Assembly: GCA_014706295.1 (NCBI GenBank)
Contig: JACSVZ010000001.1
Span: 79,730,237-79,794,236 of the forward strand
Length of the DNA stretch: 64,000 nucleotides
Origin: Lycocorax pyrrhopterus obiensis
Lineage: Eukaryota; Chordata; Aves; Passeriformes; Paradisaeidae
Reading direction: 5' to 3'
In this document: one piece after another, positions 47,697 to 61,094 of the stretch
Position numbering within the stretch: position 1 is the first letter of the stretch
Layout of the letters: the number at the start of each line of letters is the position of its first letter
Translations under genes and position numbers: made by a program
The notes under the pieces: model-generated
Seen by the model: the letters and a program-made list of their open reading frames with translations, nothing else
Databases searched by the model: none
Told to the model about the DNA's origin: nothing

Positions 47697-50600
47697 TTTT
47701 ATTTCTGACAAAAGAGGCATCTATTGCAGCACTTGATGTTTTCAAGAGCTTTCCAATGATAGCAGATGTGACTGAAATTGTGTTAAAGAAGTGCACTTTG
47801 TATAAGATGACATATAAAAAATATATTTTTAAAAGAGAAGGTATGAGAAAAGGCGCAAATAGAAAAGGAAATCAGGTGGAAAACAGCCCCTGAGTAGAGA
47901 CTATGAACACAAATTCAGATAAAACATTTACAGATACCAGTAAGAACTACCATGCAATGCAGTAAGAATTTGAGAAGGGACACATGAGGGGTCAAGAGTA
48001 TACTGATACTACAGACATCAGAAGTAATTCAAAATAAACTCAGAAAGATACCTGAGTTAGGAAGTCATAGAGCTTAACTCAGAGCTTTCCCTGCTATAAA
48101 ACAGCCAAAGACCAGCCCTGGAAAAGGGGAATGTAGCATAGTGGTTAGAACATTTTTCAAAAGTTAATGAGTGCAAGAAGATGTCCACAGAATGAACAAA
48201 GAGGATGATAACCAGTAAAAATATATTAATAATGACTTTTTGGTTTTTCTGACAGAGTTAAATTGGTTAAAAGCATGAAAGAAAAGACAAAGCCAAGAAT
48301 CATCACATCTTTGTCACAAACTAGATAATGGGAGAAAAAGCAGTTATCTTGATGGATATGATTCAAAGGCTCATTGAGAAGATGGCTAAAGCATATTGGC
48401 GAAATTTTCTCACGCTGCCTTTGCTAATATTTCCTCTCTGTGACAGATAAAAAGCAGTAGCATAAAAGTAGAAAAAAATTAACAATAAAATATTTCTGTT
48501 GCTAATATTTAACATTCTTCAAAGATCATAACAAAGCCACGTTCAACTGTACTCATCAAATATTCTCTTCGTTGCAAAGAAAATCTATCTAGTAAAGACT
48601 TTCCTGACCCGGGAGTGATCCAGCCATATGTAATCATGTTTGAAATTAAGGTCTCTTATTGTGATGATTGTAGTCTAATGGTGCTGCTTATTCTGACAAT
48701 ATTATTAAATACTGGTAGAGTTTGTACCTCTGGACTCCTATTCATTAAACAGACTTTCAGAGCCTTTCTTCTGTGAAAGCAGGAAGGAAAGAATCAACTC
48801 AGTTTTCAACACTGAGAAATTACTTAAAGAAAGAAATCCAAGAAGTGGTCTCAAATTAAGCTTAATTAAAGTTTCCATAAAGAAGCTTTTTGCCACCTAT
48901 AAGTAACACAGCTAGGGAGGACAAAGTATATGGATACTATCTTTGATCTTTGCTGAAATCAAGAAAGTAAAACCAGATGTGTGCATTACTCTCCTCAGAA
49001 AATCCTTCTAGCCTAAATTCAGTAATTCATGTCCCACATCAAGAAAGGGAAAAAAGAAATTAGTCTTCTAATACTGAAATGCACACCAGCCTGATAAGCA
49101 GAGAACAAGAATTTACTGGACAGACGCTTACTCTCCCAGCACAAGTGACCTCTGGAAGTCCTAGAGGGCCTGAAGAGACCAGAAAAGGAGACAGCATTCA
49201 GCTGAAGGTAAAGCTCTAAGAACAAAATACCTGGCAAAGCTTCCAGGTACGTAAAAATAAGAGCTTTCTCTGTTAGGTGGCTTCTAAGTGGGAAAGAAAA
49301 AGATCTCTCACTTTCTTTCCTCCTTCCTCTACTGAAGTATCTGAGCTGGGCAGCAGAACCCTTGGAGTTACACAGAAACAACTCAAACAGGGCCCAGAAA
49401 AAGGGCGGGGTGTCTCATATGGTACCCTCAGCACTGAGTAATCTCAATTTCCCTCGAGCCCACCATATTCCAGGTATGCTTTGCACCCAGAGATCAAGTT
49501 TCTGATCTCTGTTTTGAGGATTTATGGAAGGCAAAATATAAGGTCCCATCAAATCTCCAGCACAGATCAGAAAAAACTTGCTGACTGCATGACTTGTTCA
49601 TTTCCTACAGCCAGCCACCTCCGTTCCACACCAAAAGCTACAGAAATAATCCTCTTCACAGCTCCTGATTTCTGAAACAATGTGTCTGGGGATTTTCCCA
49701 CCTTCAACAGTTTACAGAGATTTCCAGAAGCTACCTAAAAAACTGCCTCCTGCAAATTATTTGAGTCTACAACATAAAGTGATTTCAGATAGATGACTTT
49801 TAAATTACGAAGTACAGCATTTACTAGCACTAGCAAGTTTACTTGACTTCTTCCTTATAATCTCCTAGGTGGGTAAAAAAGAATGGTTCCCCAGAAATTG
49901 GTTTGCAGTCTCCATCCTCAGAGGCTGTGAAGATACAACCAAATAAAGACCTGAGAAACCTGGTCTGACCTCACAGCTGACCCAGCTTGGAACAGGAGGC
50001 CCTATTAGAGACCTCCTGAAGTCTCTTAAAGAGTAAATTAAGCTGTGTTCCCATTCTGGTTTATTACATAGGTCCAAAAACTGACAAAGCCTAGAAAGGA
50101 AAACAAATATATATTAAAGACCTTTGAATTAAGTATTTTACTCCTCAAGTTCCAAAATGCTGAAGGCTTGAGTTTATAGCAGTATTGATAAATTCTTGGC
50201 CCCTTTTAGCAGTTTTCCCTAGTCATTTGTCATTTGCCATGGTTAAAAACAAGACACTGGACAGACAGATCTTTGGTCTGACAGAACAGGACTTTTGAGA
50301 TGGCTGACATAAGGGAAAATGAGGCACTGTTTATCTGTCAGACCAGGCAGTAATATGTTGTCAGAGGTTTCCATGGAAGCAGCACAGCATAGTTCAGTGT
50401 CAAGCGTGCTGCATAAATAATGCTTTTAGAATACTCAAGCTGCAGATTATTAGAAAGACAGAAGAAAGTTCACATCACAAATCATGCTATACGGCAGGGA
50501 GGTAATCAAAAGACAAACTGCTGCCTCAATGCCAGCAAACTCACAAGGATTTCAAAATGTTAAATGTAAGTTTACAGCTGCAACTAAATTCATCTCCTCA

Positions 50601-50700
50601 GTGCAGGAGTGCAAGAACAGAAAATACTCTCAAAAATGCTTAAGAGCATTCCAATTTAACAGTTTCAAAGGTCGCATATATTTAGTGTTTTAGTCTGGAT
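47697..50700. other. Unique A+T-rich noncoding DNA
   Basis: No gene or transposon recognised. A 120-codon minus frame at 49019-49381 is Ser/Phe/Leu-rich and matches nothing known. Confidence 0.6.
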
Positions 50701-51740
50701 GAAAATTCATGTTTGAAGCAATCACCTCCACCTCCAGGCTTCAGCAGGCATAGCAGAGTGCTGGATTCCTTGGCAATGAAGCCAAGGAGGAGCTGCACCT
50801 CCTGCACACTCACCATAGGTGACCACCGGGCTCCTGGGGTGGTCCAGTGTAAAACTTGCAAAATGCACATGGTGTGGACATCAGTACCTCTGCAACAACT
50901 CCACAGGCTGAGCCCTGTTGCTTCATGCTACTGCTCCACACTGTGGCTGATGCAAACACAGCCAGAGATGCTGAACACTTAAAATCAAATCTCAGAAGGA
51001 AACAGGCTCCCCAAAATGAGATTCAGGGATTAGTCTTTCTGGATCCTCAAAAATCTGGGGGACTTGGAGAACTCCCCTTTGGTCTGCTTGCTGATTATGA
51101 ATAGTCTGGGAACTACTCCTCTGATGGCCAGGCTCCTCACCCTGCTGCAAATCTCTGTGTGGTGACCAGTGACAACAAAGCCCACAAGCAGGAGCCCTCC
51201 CTGCCAGTAGCTTGCAGCCAACTCGTCTTTGCAAGGAAGGTGCTCATGATTCAGGGCACATCCCAGAAGCCACCCTATAATTGTCCTTTGTTGGCTTCCT
51301 CATACATACATATAAATGCACTACTTGAGGGAATGAAGTAAGAGAAGAGCTGTGATTAATATTAATACAATCACTATGAGTTTCATTCAAATCAGTAAAT
51401 TGCAAATGCTGAATGTTTGGGAAATTCCTCACCTTTCAATCTCCAATCACTTCATCAGCTGACTGTATTTATCAAACTCCACAAAACAAAGTACAACAGA
51501 TCTGATAAACTCTGACAGTACTGGGGATCTGAAGGAGGAAAGCAGGAAGGGAGGAGGAGAACCAGGGAAGTTAGACCCATTTGCACTTTCCTGGGAGCAC
51601 TCAGATGTGGTGGTGAGGGGGCACCCTAGAGTAATCAGAAAAAGCCCAAAGCAAAGCCTGGGCCAGCTGATCCAGCCGACCCACAAAAAGTCCTTTCTAC
51701 CTCTACCCAAACTGCCAACAAAAATGGAGCAAGACTAATC
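50701..51740. other. GC-richer noncoding DNA with overlapping short frames
   Basis: Frames of 60-89 codons overlap on both strands with no domain. One carries a Cys-x2-Cys pair by chance. No transposon ends were recognised. Confidence 0.45.
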
Positions 51741-54700
51741 AACACAGGATCACATGAACTGTTTAAGTCAACTGAATTTATCATTTAACATCAACTCAAA
51801 GGTCCTCTTTCAATGTTCATTAACTCAGCAGTGGCTGGGGATGTTTACCACGTCTGACGTTACAGCAACCTTCATCATAAGTGAAGGTTTAATGGGTGAA
51901 ATGGTAATCTGCAAATGTTCCAAGCAGATACTCAGAGGTCAGTCATTTCATTCCATCTTGATTTTACCATTCAGATTATTTTCACCTGTAATGACACCAC
52001 TTGAAAAGTTATGCTGAGTAGTGCAAAGAAAAATCGTAGCCAAAACATACAATTTAACATCTAATTTTTAATTTTTGAAGGCAGTAAAGGTAAATGAAAA
52101 AAAATCACTTTCAGGAGACAGTAATTATTTTCTTTTTCTAGGGCTATGACCATAAGCCTCATGTACAGCAAAATAGCAAAATATCCCTTAAAAATACTAG
52201 CTAAAGCTGCATCTAGGCTGTTTTATACTTACAGAAGCAATATAAAGTGCTATACTATTTTACTGCAAGTACCACTATAAATGGTGACATTTGTTGTCAC
52301 AGACCTCAGTACCTCTGAACAAAAGATAGTTGAAAAACCAAATATCTTGTTAGAATGATAATTATTGACAAAAATATAATGGCTATTGTTTCAGATCAGA
52401 AACACACAATCCCATCAGAAATGTAAACCCCTGAACCAAGTCACAACAGGGACTTGAGCCTGAATCCATTAGTCCATGCTTGAATTCTCAAATGATCAGT
52501 CTAGCAAGTACCTTCAGCTGATCTTTCTTAATGTGCTTGAGTTTTCAGGGATACTTGCAGAGCATCTTCATTTCATTCTGCAGTGGAAGGATTGTTCTAA
52601 AATCCTTATTATTTCTAAAGAACTGGAAATGCTGTCTAACAGTCAGTTTCTTTTTTTCCCAAATAAATATCAGTGAGAGCTTGCTTTTAAGAGAGCTCTG
52701 CAGTGTTAGGGATTCAGCCAGAGAAGTTTAAAAGAAATATCATTGGTAGTGCAGAACTTTTTTTATGCTGTCATAAAGCCAGGAGAAGTCAATTAGGTCT
52801 AGTACTTCATTAATGATGTTCACAAATCACGTTTACGGCAAGTCTCATATCTATTGCTCTGTTAGAGTGTGCCATTTGGAAAGACTGGTTTTGACACCCT
52901 TATATGATGGCACTGCAGCTACTGCTGGGGCAATTAATTTTTACTTGTGCTCTGGAGAAACCAAGCAAAACTTTCTAAGGCATTTGGCCAATTACACACT
53001 CTTTAGGGCAATGAAGCCTTTGCAGGAAGCTTGGCTTTATATTACCACTACGATCAAAGCTTTAATGAAATTTCTTCATGACAGAAGCCACTGGACTATT
53101 GAGAAAAAGCTACAAAAATAAATTAATGCACAATTGTGAATCTGCAAAAAGACATATCTTTCAGGTTTCTGACTTTTTATTAATGTGCTCCACCAAGCAG
53201 CCTCCCCCGTGTACACTTCTAGCAGATATTACAAGAACACCTTTTCTTTTTGATAAATGATAAAGGCCATCCATGGGATCTTCATAATGGGAGTGTTGGA
53301 TTCCCTTTGTTTTATTACAGTATTTCCAGAGGAAAGGTGTTACTCTGTTCTCATGGGGAAAACTTGGAAGATCTGGAGTTCCTTTATGGATGCACCGGCA
53401 TAAAAATCTACAGAGGAACCTGGGGAATTGCAGATTGTTCTGATACAGCACATCCCCACTAATATATGTGTCAGAGCATTGTAAAAAAAATAGCAGTGAA
53501 GTTTAAACAGAGCAATAAAAACTGTAGTTCAGGAAGAGGCAAAACTTTGAAGATTCTTCCTGACTGCGGCTCTGCTGTACACACACCAACGTGATCCCCT
53601 CATACACGTGTAGGGCACACGAAGTAGGGCGCTGAGCTTGCACAATTTCGTGGCTGCAGCCTCATCTGTGAAGTGTTTCTGAGTCACAGAGGATGTTAAT
53701 GAGTTTCTTTGAAATGCAAGTAGAGGGAGTAAGGCACTTGCAGCAGACAGACACACTGCAGCATCCTCCTCCCGAGGCTGGTGAGCCTCATGTGCCTCTC
53801 AGGGTAAAGGCTACCCCAGCACACTGTGAGTGAGGCTACTGATTCTCTCGCAGTACCTTGCACGACCCTGATCAAGCCAAGACATGAGCCCAGCCAGTGA
53901 GATACCTTGAGCTACTCACCACAGGCCAGGCCCCTCCCTGGGCAGGGCACTGTAGTAAGCTTGCAAAGAGGGAGAACAGGGGGATAGACAAAGTCTGAGG
54001 GGACAAAACCTACAGGGAGGAGAAGGAAATTCTCTTAACAGAAAGCACATATTCACTGTCGTTTTTAACCCTGTTTTTTCTGAATTCACCCTTAATTTTT
54101 TTTTTTTTAGATCCTCAAAGACAGAATACAAAGGTAAAATCTTTGTGAAAATATTTGCTCAACAGTACAGAGAAGAACCAGGCTCCAGTGCAAAGCCTTC
54201 ACCTGGATTAAGTCGCCTGTACTAGTTATCTGTGAAGGCATCCAGGTGTGGTGTAACTCAGAAAACACACCAGTGTCTACACAAGGAGCCCAGAGGCACC
54301 TTACCCCTTGTCTGACTTTCCTGAGGTCCTGATGGAAACACTGGAGAGGCAAGTTGCTGCTCTGGATCTTGATATGAATCTGCACTTTGGTGATAGCAAA
54401 AGCCACCTTGCCTGACTGTCAGCACAGATAACAAGTGGAGGAATTAATCATCTTAGAGACTGTAACCCCATGATAATTACATAAAAATGCAAAAATAAAT
54501 CACAGCTTGCGTGAATCTACACAGGCCGGTGATTGAAGGCAACCGAAAAACCACGGCTGAAATGCAAAGAGTAAATTCATCCCACTACCTTGCTAGCTGG
54601 AGGATCCCAAAACAATGTCAGGCTGCAGAGACACACAACATGAGGACACAGGTACCATCAGGTTTCCACACTGTTTTTCTCCAGGTCCTGGCATTCCTAG

Positions 54701-54840
54701 CAGCAAGGTCACCCGAGCAATCTACCGCCTAACCCTTTCCTTCCAAAATATCTCATGGTCAGTACCCCCCAACAGAGATTAGAAACTTCACCTTTTTTTT
54801 TTTTGATGTTTCATATAGGATCCAAAATATCCATATTCTC
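51741..54840. other. Unique noncoding DNA
   Basis: No gene recognised. A 102-codon plus frame at 52813-53121 and a 96-codon minus frame at 53161-53451 have no known relatives. Scattered CpG lie at 53565-53645. T runs are at 54101-54109 and 54793-54804. Confidence 0.55.
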
Positions 54841-54848
54841 TTTCAGAG

Positions 54849-54864
54849 TTTTTTTTTTTTTTTT
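54849..54864. repeat. Poly-T run (16)
   Basis: Uninterrupted T16. A second T12 lies about 45 bp upstream. Confidence 0.9.
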
Positions 54865-57699
54865 GTATTTGATTGGTTTGCCTTTACCAAGCAGGCTACA
54901 GAAAGGTGTATGTGAAGATTTTGAAATATTCTTCTTTTGAAATATCATTTTATGGTAGTTTATTTAAAGAATGACCTATACACAAGTTCATAGTTACTTG
55001 TTCCTGTTATGCTTTTCATTTTCAGGCCAGGAGAGGAGTGCAAGGAAGAAAGGGCAAGGCGGGATGGTACAGAAATGGTCACCAGTGGCAGCTCCTGGGA
55101 ACCTAACATCTCATCAGGATACCTAGGCTTGTTATAGAGTAGAAACAAGGAATCAGAAGTGCAGTCCTCATGATGGATTGTGTTAAAAGATAAAAAGGCT
55201 GATTCCTGTACAGCTGAGAGACACAGCAGCCCAGGGATCAGGGAAGAGCTTTTGAAGTCTAGACAGGAGCTCTTATCCCTGCTCTGCCACTCTTGGGTGA
55301 CCCCAGGGAAGTGTTGATTTGCTAATCTTCAGCTGGGCAAGCTTGCTGCAGTATTTACTGTTAAATATCTGCAGACAAGAAGAGCACAACATAGCAATAA
55401 CTGCCAAATTAAACCCTGCAGGGTTCACAGGGGTTCATCCCTCCGTTCTGCACTGATTTTCAGAGGTGAGTCTGTCCCACACTAGAGGAGAGGAAGAACA
55501 TGGAGCAAGACTCAGCAACACGTACAGCACAGCCTGAGGGATGCTCATCCTATTAGCCACGAGCTCCAGCCAAATGAGCCCCATTTTCATGAGGCGCATT
55601 TCCTGGAAAAGCACAAGCCACTGCACTAGCCAAGCAAGGTCATATATTGTGTTTCAGGGCAGCTACTGCAGTGTCTGGGCTTCCTGGAAGACTCATAAAA
55701 ACCACCATCCAGATACAGAAAATGATATTGTTTAATGGAGCAAAAGGTTATCAGTGGTCCTCAGTGTGCAGTTGATCAGGAGCATGGCCTGTTGCAGGCC
55801 AGGGAGATGCCCCTGAGAGTGGACTGCTGAGGCTTGGTGCAGGAGGGCTGCTGAAGTGACCACAGAGGTCACTTCAGGCTCACCAGCTCCATGGTACCTG
55901 CCACCACTGGGAGAGTAAGAAATCGCTCCCCTTTTTGCAGCTGGATCCTCTCCTAATGGTAATGAGACACTCAGAAAGAAAGCATTTACTTAGACAAACA
56001 TCATCATCTGTCTAAGCCATGGCAATAATAAAACTTCTGTTGCCAGAATTCACTTACATTGAGTGATGACTCTTAACTAAATGCATTTTTCCCATGAATT
56101 CCCCTGGTACATTAACGTTACAGAGAGAAAATGACTGTCCCATCTCTGAGGAAATCCGTATTAATCCTACAAATCTGCAGGACAGAAGAGAGGCAACTAC
56201 TGCTTCCTCAGACACACACCAGGGCCCCATTTCTGCAGACCTTTGCAGCTCCTGCAGACACTGCCACAAAACGCCCCCAGGGCAGGCAGCCACCCGCTTT
56301 GTGTTGGTGTGTTGCTCATCTAGACAAAGCCCCCGAGGCTGGCAGGCAGGCAAGCCAAGGCACTGACTCCAGGATGTGTGAAGCAGGCTGTCGATTCAAC
56401 ATGCTGTTGCCACCAGCTTACCGACGGCAGTTTAAATGACAAGCTCTTCAATTATTTTCAATGAGGAATGTAAAATAAAAACAATTAAAAGGAAAATCGA
56501 GCCAGTGCATTTAATGTTCTTTTCATGAGACCAAGGCTGATGCAAGGCATGGGGAAACAAGCCACAGTGTGCCTTCTAGGTGGTCAGGCTGTTTGGGATG
56601 GCTGAGGTGACCAAGTGGTTAAAGGAGGAGCTACCTCTGGTCCATGAGGTCACAGACTGTGTGGTAGCTGCAGGTCTGCAAAGAAGAAACCTGGTCACCA
56701 GCTCTGCTTCAGTGTGCCTGTACTAATGGGTAGGCACTGAGGAGCTACATAATTGTCCTCCTAACCCCAATACCCACTCAGGACAGGTCTGTGAGGAACC
56801 ATCAAGAGGGAAGGAAGTCCTGGTGACAAAAGCTAAAAAAGACCCTCTAGGAGGTGAAGTGCTTTACTTTTACTTGGAAATTCATATTTTACCACATTTC
56901 TAAGACATTTCCTGGGGAGAAGAAATGGGGTTTTTTTGCAGCCAGCTCTACAGAATTAATGAAAACCTTCAACTTCCCAGGACCCTGGGGTCCCCTGGGG
57001 GCAATCGTCCCAATTAACATGTTCTTGATTGCTTGTCATTAGGCTTTTAGAGTGTGAAAAAGTGTTGCAGAGAAATCACAGTTCAGCCACCTAGCTAATC
57101 CAGTGGAACATTTTTATTGTTGCATCTGAGTGAAGAAGCCATAAAACTGAGAGAGAGAAACTGTGCTGAATCTTTCCAGCTCTTTGAGCAAGTACCCCCC
57201 AAAGATTTTGTACAATTTCCCCTCTCCCAGCTGTAATTTAAATAGCCCAAAACCTATGGCTTGTGTAGGAGTTTGTTATATGCTTTATTCTCTCATAACT
57301 TACACTTGAGGCCTGGTGGTGCAGAAAGTGTTGGCAAATTAAAGGCTCAAGGCACACCAGGGAGGCTCTTCCGATAATCCCAGGATGAATCACGACCTGA
57401 ACACAATTATTAATGGAGATAATAATTGTGAAGATGAGGCACAGTCTCTCTGCCTTTATCCCCTCCGCCTGCAGAGCCTGCACACACAGACTTTGTCTGT
57501 GCCCAAGGGCTGCCTTAAGCATTCCTTAGCGCGGATGTGATCATCAAGCAGGCTCACAGGAATCTGCAGCACAACCTTCCCATTAAAAATCACAAGGTGT
57601 TTTGAACCTTCTGTTATGTGGGCACTGGCCCAGCCTCAGCTGTGACTAGCTCTCTCCGTTGAGGTAGACCAGGTGTACAGGCCAAAATAGCAGTCACCT
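54865..57699. other. Noncoding DNA, mixed composition
   Basis: Open frames up to 102 codons overlap on both strands at 56054-56439 without domains. The only distinct element is the 11-bp inverted repeat at 55851-55877. Confidence 0.5.
55851..55877. promoter_or_regulatory. 11-bp inverted repeat, nuclear-receptor-like everted site
   Basis: The arms CTGAAGTGACC (55851-55861) and GGTCACTTCAG (55867-55877) are perfect complements around ACAGA. The inner part reads TGACCA-CAG-AGGTCA, i.e. two AGGTCA-like half-sites facing outward with 3 bp between. Such half-sites are bound by nuclear receptors, but function here is only inference. Confidence 0.4.
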
Positions 57700-57965
57700 G
57701 AGGAATAAATGGGTACGTTCCAGGTTACTGGGGAGCCCAAAACCAGACACAGTGCTCCAGGCGCCACTCATAAATCCCAAATAGAAAAAAAGAATAATGG
57801 TCCTCAACCTGCTGCCTGTGTTTTCATTGAGGCAGCCCAGGATGTGGTCTGAATTGTTCTTCACCACAAGGGCATGTTGCTGGCTCTTATTCAACTTGTC
57901 CATCAGGACTCTCTGACCGTTGGACAAACAGAGCTGTACACACCACCCAGTCCACACTGCCTGCT
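57700..57965 (-). mobile_element. CR1 LINE, internal fragment
   Basis: Read on the minus strand it matches internal CR1: 'ctggggagcccaaaaccag', 'acacagtgctccaggcg', 'gcagcccaggatgtggtctg', 'aagggcatgttgctggctct', 'ttcaacttgtccatcaggac'. It lacks the 3' end and is diverged. The 87-codon minus frame is a remnant. Confidence 0.8.
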
Positions 57966-58049
57966 TTGTTTTGTCGAAGTATGATGGCAGCTTCAGGACT
58001 TAATTCTGCCTGTTACTGTGTTAGATAACCCTCCAAATGCAGCTCTTTT

Positions 58050-58542
58050 TGATATTGTATCCACCTCTGGGGTCACCAACATAAGAAGGATGCGAACCTC
58101 TTAAGTGGGTCCAGAGGAGGGCCATTAATATGATAAAAGGACTGGCACATGTCTCCTATGAAGAGAGGCTGAGAGAGTTGGGGTGGTTCAGCACAGAGAA
58201 GGAAAGGCTCCAGAGACACCTTCTAGCATCTTCCAGTACCTGAAGGGGCTACAAGAGAGCTGGTGATTTTTTACAAGGTATGTAGTAACAGGACAAGGGA
58301 GAATGGCTTTAAACTGAAAGAGGGCAGGTTAGATGTTACCATGAGGATGGTCAGAGTGACACAGGTTGCTCAGAGAAGTGGTGGATGCACCATTCCTGGG
58401 AGTATTCAAGGCCAGGGTGGATGGGGCTTTGAGCAACCTGGTCTACTGGAATATGTCCCTGCCCACTGCAAGGGGGTTGGAACTGGATGATCTTCGAGGT
58501 TCCTTCCAAGCCAAAGCGCTCTGTGATTGTAGAATTCTATTA
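58050..58542 (+). mobile_element. CR1 LINE, 3' fragment
   Basis: A well-preserved plus-strand copy: 'accaacataagaaggatg', 'ctatgaagagaggctgagag', 'gggtggttcagcacagagaa', 'ggttgctcagagaagtggtg', 'tggaactggatgatcttcga', then the tail 'ctctgtgattgtagaattct'. It lies 85 bp from the minus-strand CR1 fragment, in divergent orientation. 5'-truncated, non-coding. Confidence 0.93.
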
Positions 58543-59679
58543 TAGATGCTGCTGTCCACTGGAACAATAAGGGCAGGGTGGAAAGTGTGCTCCAAAGGCA
58601 AGGCCAACCAGGCTGCTTGAGGATATACAGTGGAGAGAACTCCAGTAACTGCATGGACAGGGAACTTTCACCATGCTGTTCCAGGTGCAGGTCCCTCCTG
58701 CCATTCCCAGTGCTCAGAACTTATAAGGACCACTCTATAGACTGAATGAAAGCCAGAAAATGAGGCCAGAGGATTAATTATTTCTGTTCCTCTCTCAGTA
58801 ATTACAGAACATCCATATTGCATAATGTCAGGCCCTAATATTTCTAAAAATAAATAACTTGCAGTAAGGCTTACAAGGCAAAATTAAAAACCTGACATAA
58901 AGTATCCTGACTCTTTCACGTGGATGCCTCAGCAGGGGAATAGACTCCAGACAGGAATATATTTCCTTTCCAGTCACTTGGGTTAACAGGGATGAAAAAG
59001 AAGCAACCAACAACGCCAGACATGCTCCATGTTACACCTACCACACTGAGTGCAGCCAAGATCACTGTGTCTGGCACCTGCCCACAGCGAACAAAATGTC
59101 CAAACTGCAGTAGCCCCAGCTGTCCAATGACCCACCAATCCCACGTAGAAAGATGACTTCTCTGTGCAGCATGGAGCCAGGAAAAGCACGCTCTTGTTTC
59201 TCCTTTCTTCAGCTCTTCAGCCCCAGCAGATGAAGGGCAACAAAGGCAATGACTTCTGATCCTTGCCTATTTTCAACTAAGTTTATCTAGACTGGGTAAA
59301 AGCCATGGTTGAAATGATCCTAAACTCTCCCAAGCATTTATGAACTGTTTCTTTGAGCTTTGCTTTTTTACACATTATTTACTAAGCATGGCACCCTGCA
59401 GCTCCCAGGGACTCATATTTACTCATTTGGACACTAGGCACACACCTTTGCCCACAATTAAACCTCAGAATGTATGGAGACATTCATTTGTACGTTTAGG
59501 TATGTTCCTAATATCAAACACTTAAGAATGTTCAATTACAAAGTGACCATTAACATTCAGCTGGAGCACAACAAGGTTTCAACGTTTAGGCCTCTCGCAA
59601 GGTTACATTTATTTTCACTAGTGCAAACACAGCCTCAGAGCTCCTTGACATGGCACTTCAAATCTAGCATCTGCCTTTA
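58543..59679. other. Unique noncoding DNA between CR1 copies
   Basis: Nothing recognised. The short frames (61-82 codons) are not supported. Confidence 0.55.
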
Positions 59680-60345
59680 AAATTGCACCTGGGATACAAC
59701 AATCCTGTATAACAGAGCAGGTATAGTGAGGACTGCCTGGAAAGTAGTTTTGCAGAAAAGTACTTGAAGGTCCCAGTGGAAAACAGCATGAATCAGCAAT
59801 AAGTCATTGCAGCAACAAAGGTGAAAAATCTCCTGGTCAGATTGAAAAGGGTGATCCTTCTCCTCTATCAGCACTCGTGAGATCATATCTAGAGTGTTAT
59901 GACCAGATTTGTACCAGAAATAATAAACTGCAGGATGTCCAATGAAGAGATGCAGCTCTTCCCTGTGAGAGAATTAGGTTCATTCAGTCTGGAGAAGAGA
60001 AGGCTCAGAGGACATCTTGTTGTTGCCTTTAAAAGAAATACCTAATAGGAGGATGTGGGGAAGCCAGAGGCAGGCCCTTCTCAGAGGCTGAGGCTGGCAG
60101 CAAAAGGGCTACGGGTAACAGTCATGAGACACAACACAGGGAATTCCAGTCAGATACCAGGGAAACATTTTTAACATTAAAGAAGTCAATCATCAGCCCA
60201 GGCTGTACAGAGAGGTTGTAGAATCTCTGTGTTTGGAGATATTCACAACTTGTCAAGTTCCTGGACTTGCTATGAGGAGGGACTTGGACTAGAGTAGGTA
60301 CCTCCCAGCCTGTATCATTCCACTACTCTATGATCCTGTGACAAA
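59680..60345 (+). mobile_element. CR1 LINE, 3' fragment, diverged
   Basis: About 665 bp of plus-strand CR1 in order: 'gttttgcagaaaagtacttg', 'gcatgaatcagcaataag', 'gggtgatccttctcctctat', 'ttcattcagtctggagaag', 'catcagcccaggctgtacag', 'gacttggactagagtagg', and a decayed tail ending 'ctctatgatcctgtgac'. More diverged than the copies at 42350 and 58050, hence probably older. Confidence 0.88.
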
Positions 60346-61094
60346 CCTTCCTAAAACTACCATAAAGAAAACTGCTTTTTATCTAAATGGAGCTGCTTTA
60401 AATCGAAATACAACTAAATCATCTTTCATTAAGTATTTAGTGATTTAGAGATATAATCAGATTTTTTTCATCCTTTTAGATTCCTTACACTATTTCATCT
60501 AGGAAGTTATTTCAATTACATGCTCCTTTTCCTTTCTGTGCATCTGAAAAAAATCTTGACTATACAGTTGGCTTCCAAACAGTAGATTTCAGAACAAAGC
60601 CCTCAGCTGAGACTGTGCAAGTTTTTTTATTTATTTTGGATACCTTTGCCTTGCTTCACAGAGAGTGTGCAGTCACTTTCAGGAAAATAAAAAATGTTAC
60701 CCAGCAATGGTGCATGACACTTTCTAGTCACTTCTACTGAGATGCACAGCACTGTAGTAAAGAGCCCATTAACAGGTAGAAAGTCACATGGATGATCAGT
60801 GCTTCCCTGCATTTTAATTTCTACAAAGGTAGCACGAAGAGACTCAACTTGATGTAACAAAACTATATGCAGTGAGCTGTTCAGATTCAGACTATCCAAA
60901 CTCCTAGGACTGCTGCATGAGTCTTTCCCCATCCTGTGAAGGCCCCAGGTGTAAGGTTTTTCACAGGCTCTTCTGAACATAGGGACTAATAACATTTAAA
61001 CCCATCAACTGTTATGGAAGAGTTTACTCATTCTATATTACATTATCTATATAACATACATGACAGTCCTATGGGAAAGAGGGGAGTTGTAAGT
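60346..61094. other. Unique A+T-rich noncoding DNA
   Basis: A 122-codon minus frame at 60627-60995 has no known domain or splice context. Nothing else recognised. Confidence 0.55.

Noticed and set aside
47406..47893. 100- and 145-codon plus frames and 68-71-codon minus frames
   Set aside because: They stay open only because the (AGGAG)13 tract lacks stops in every frame.
52813..53121. 102-codon plus frame
   Set aside because: No domain or homologue known. The surrounding sequence looks like ordinary unique DNA.
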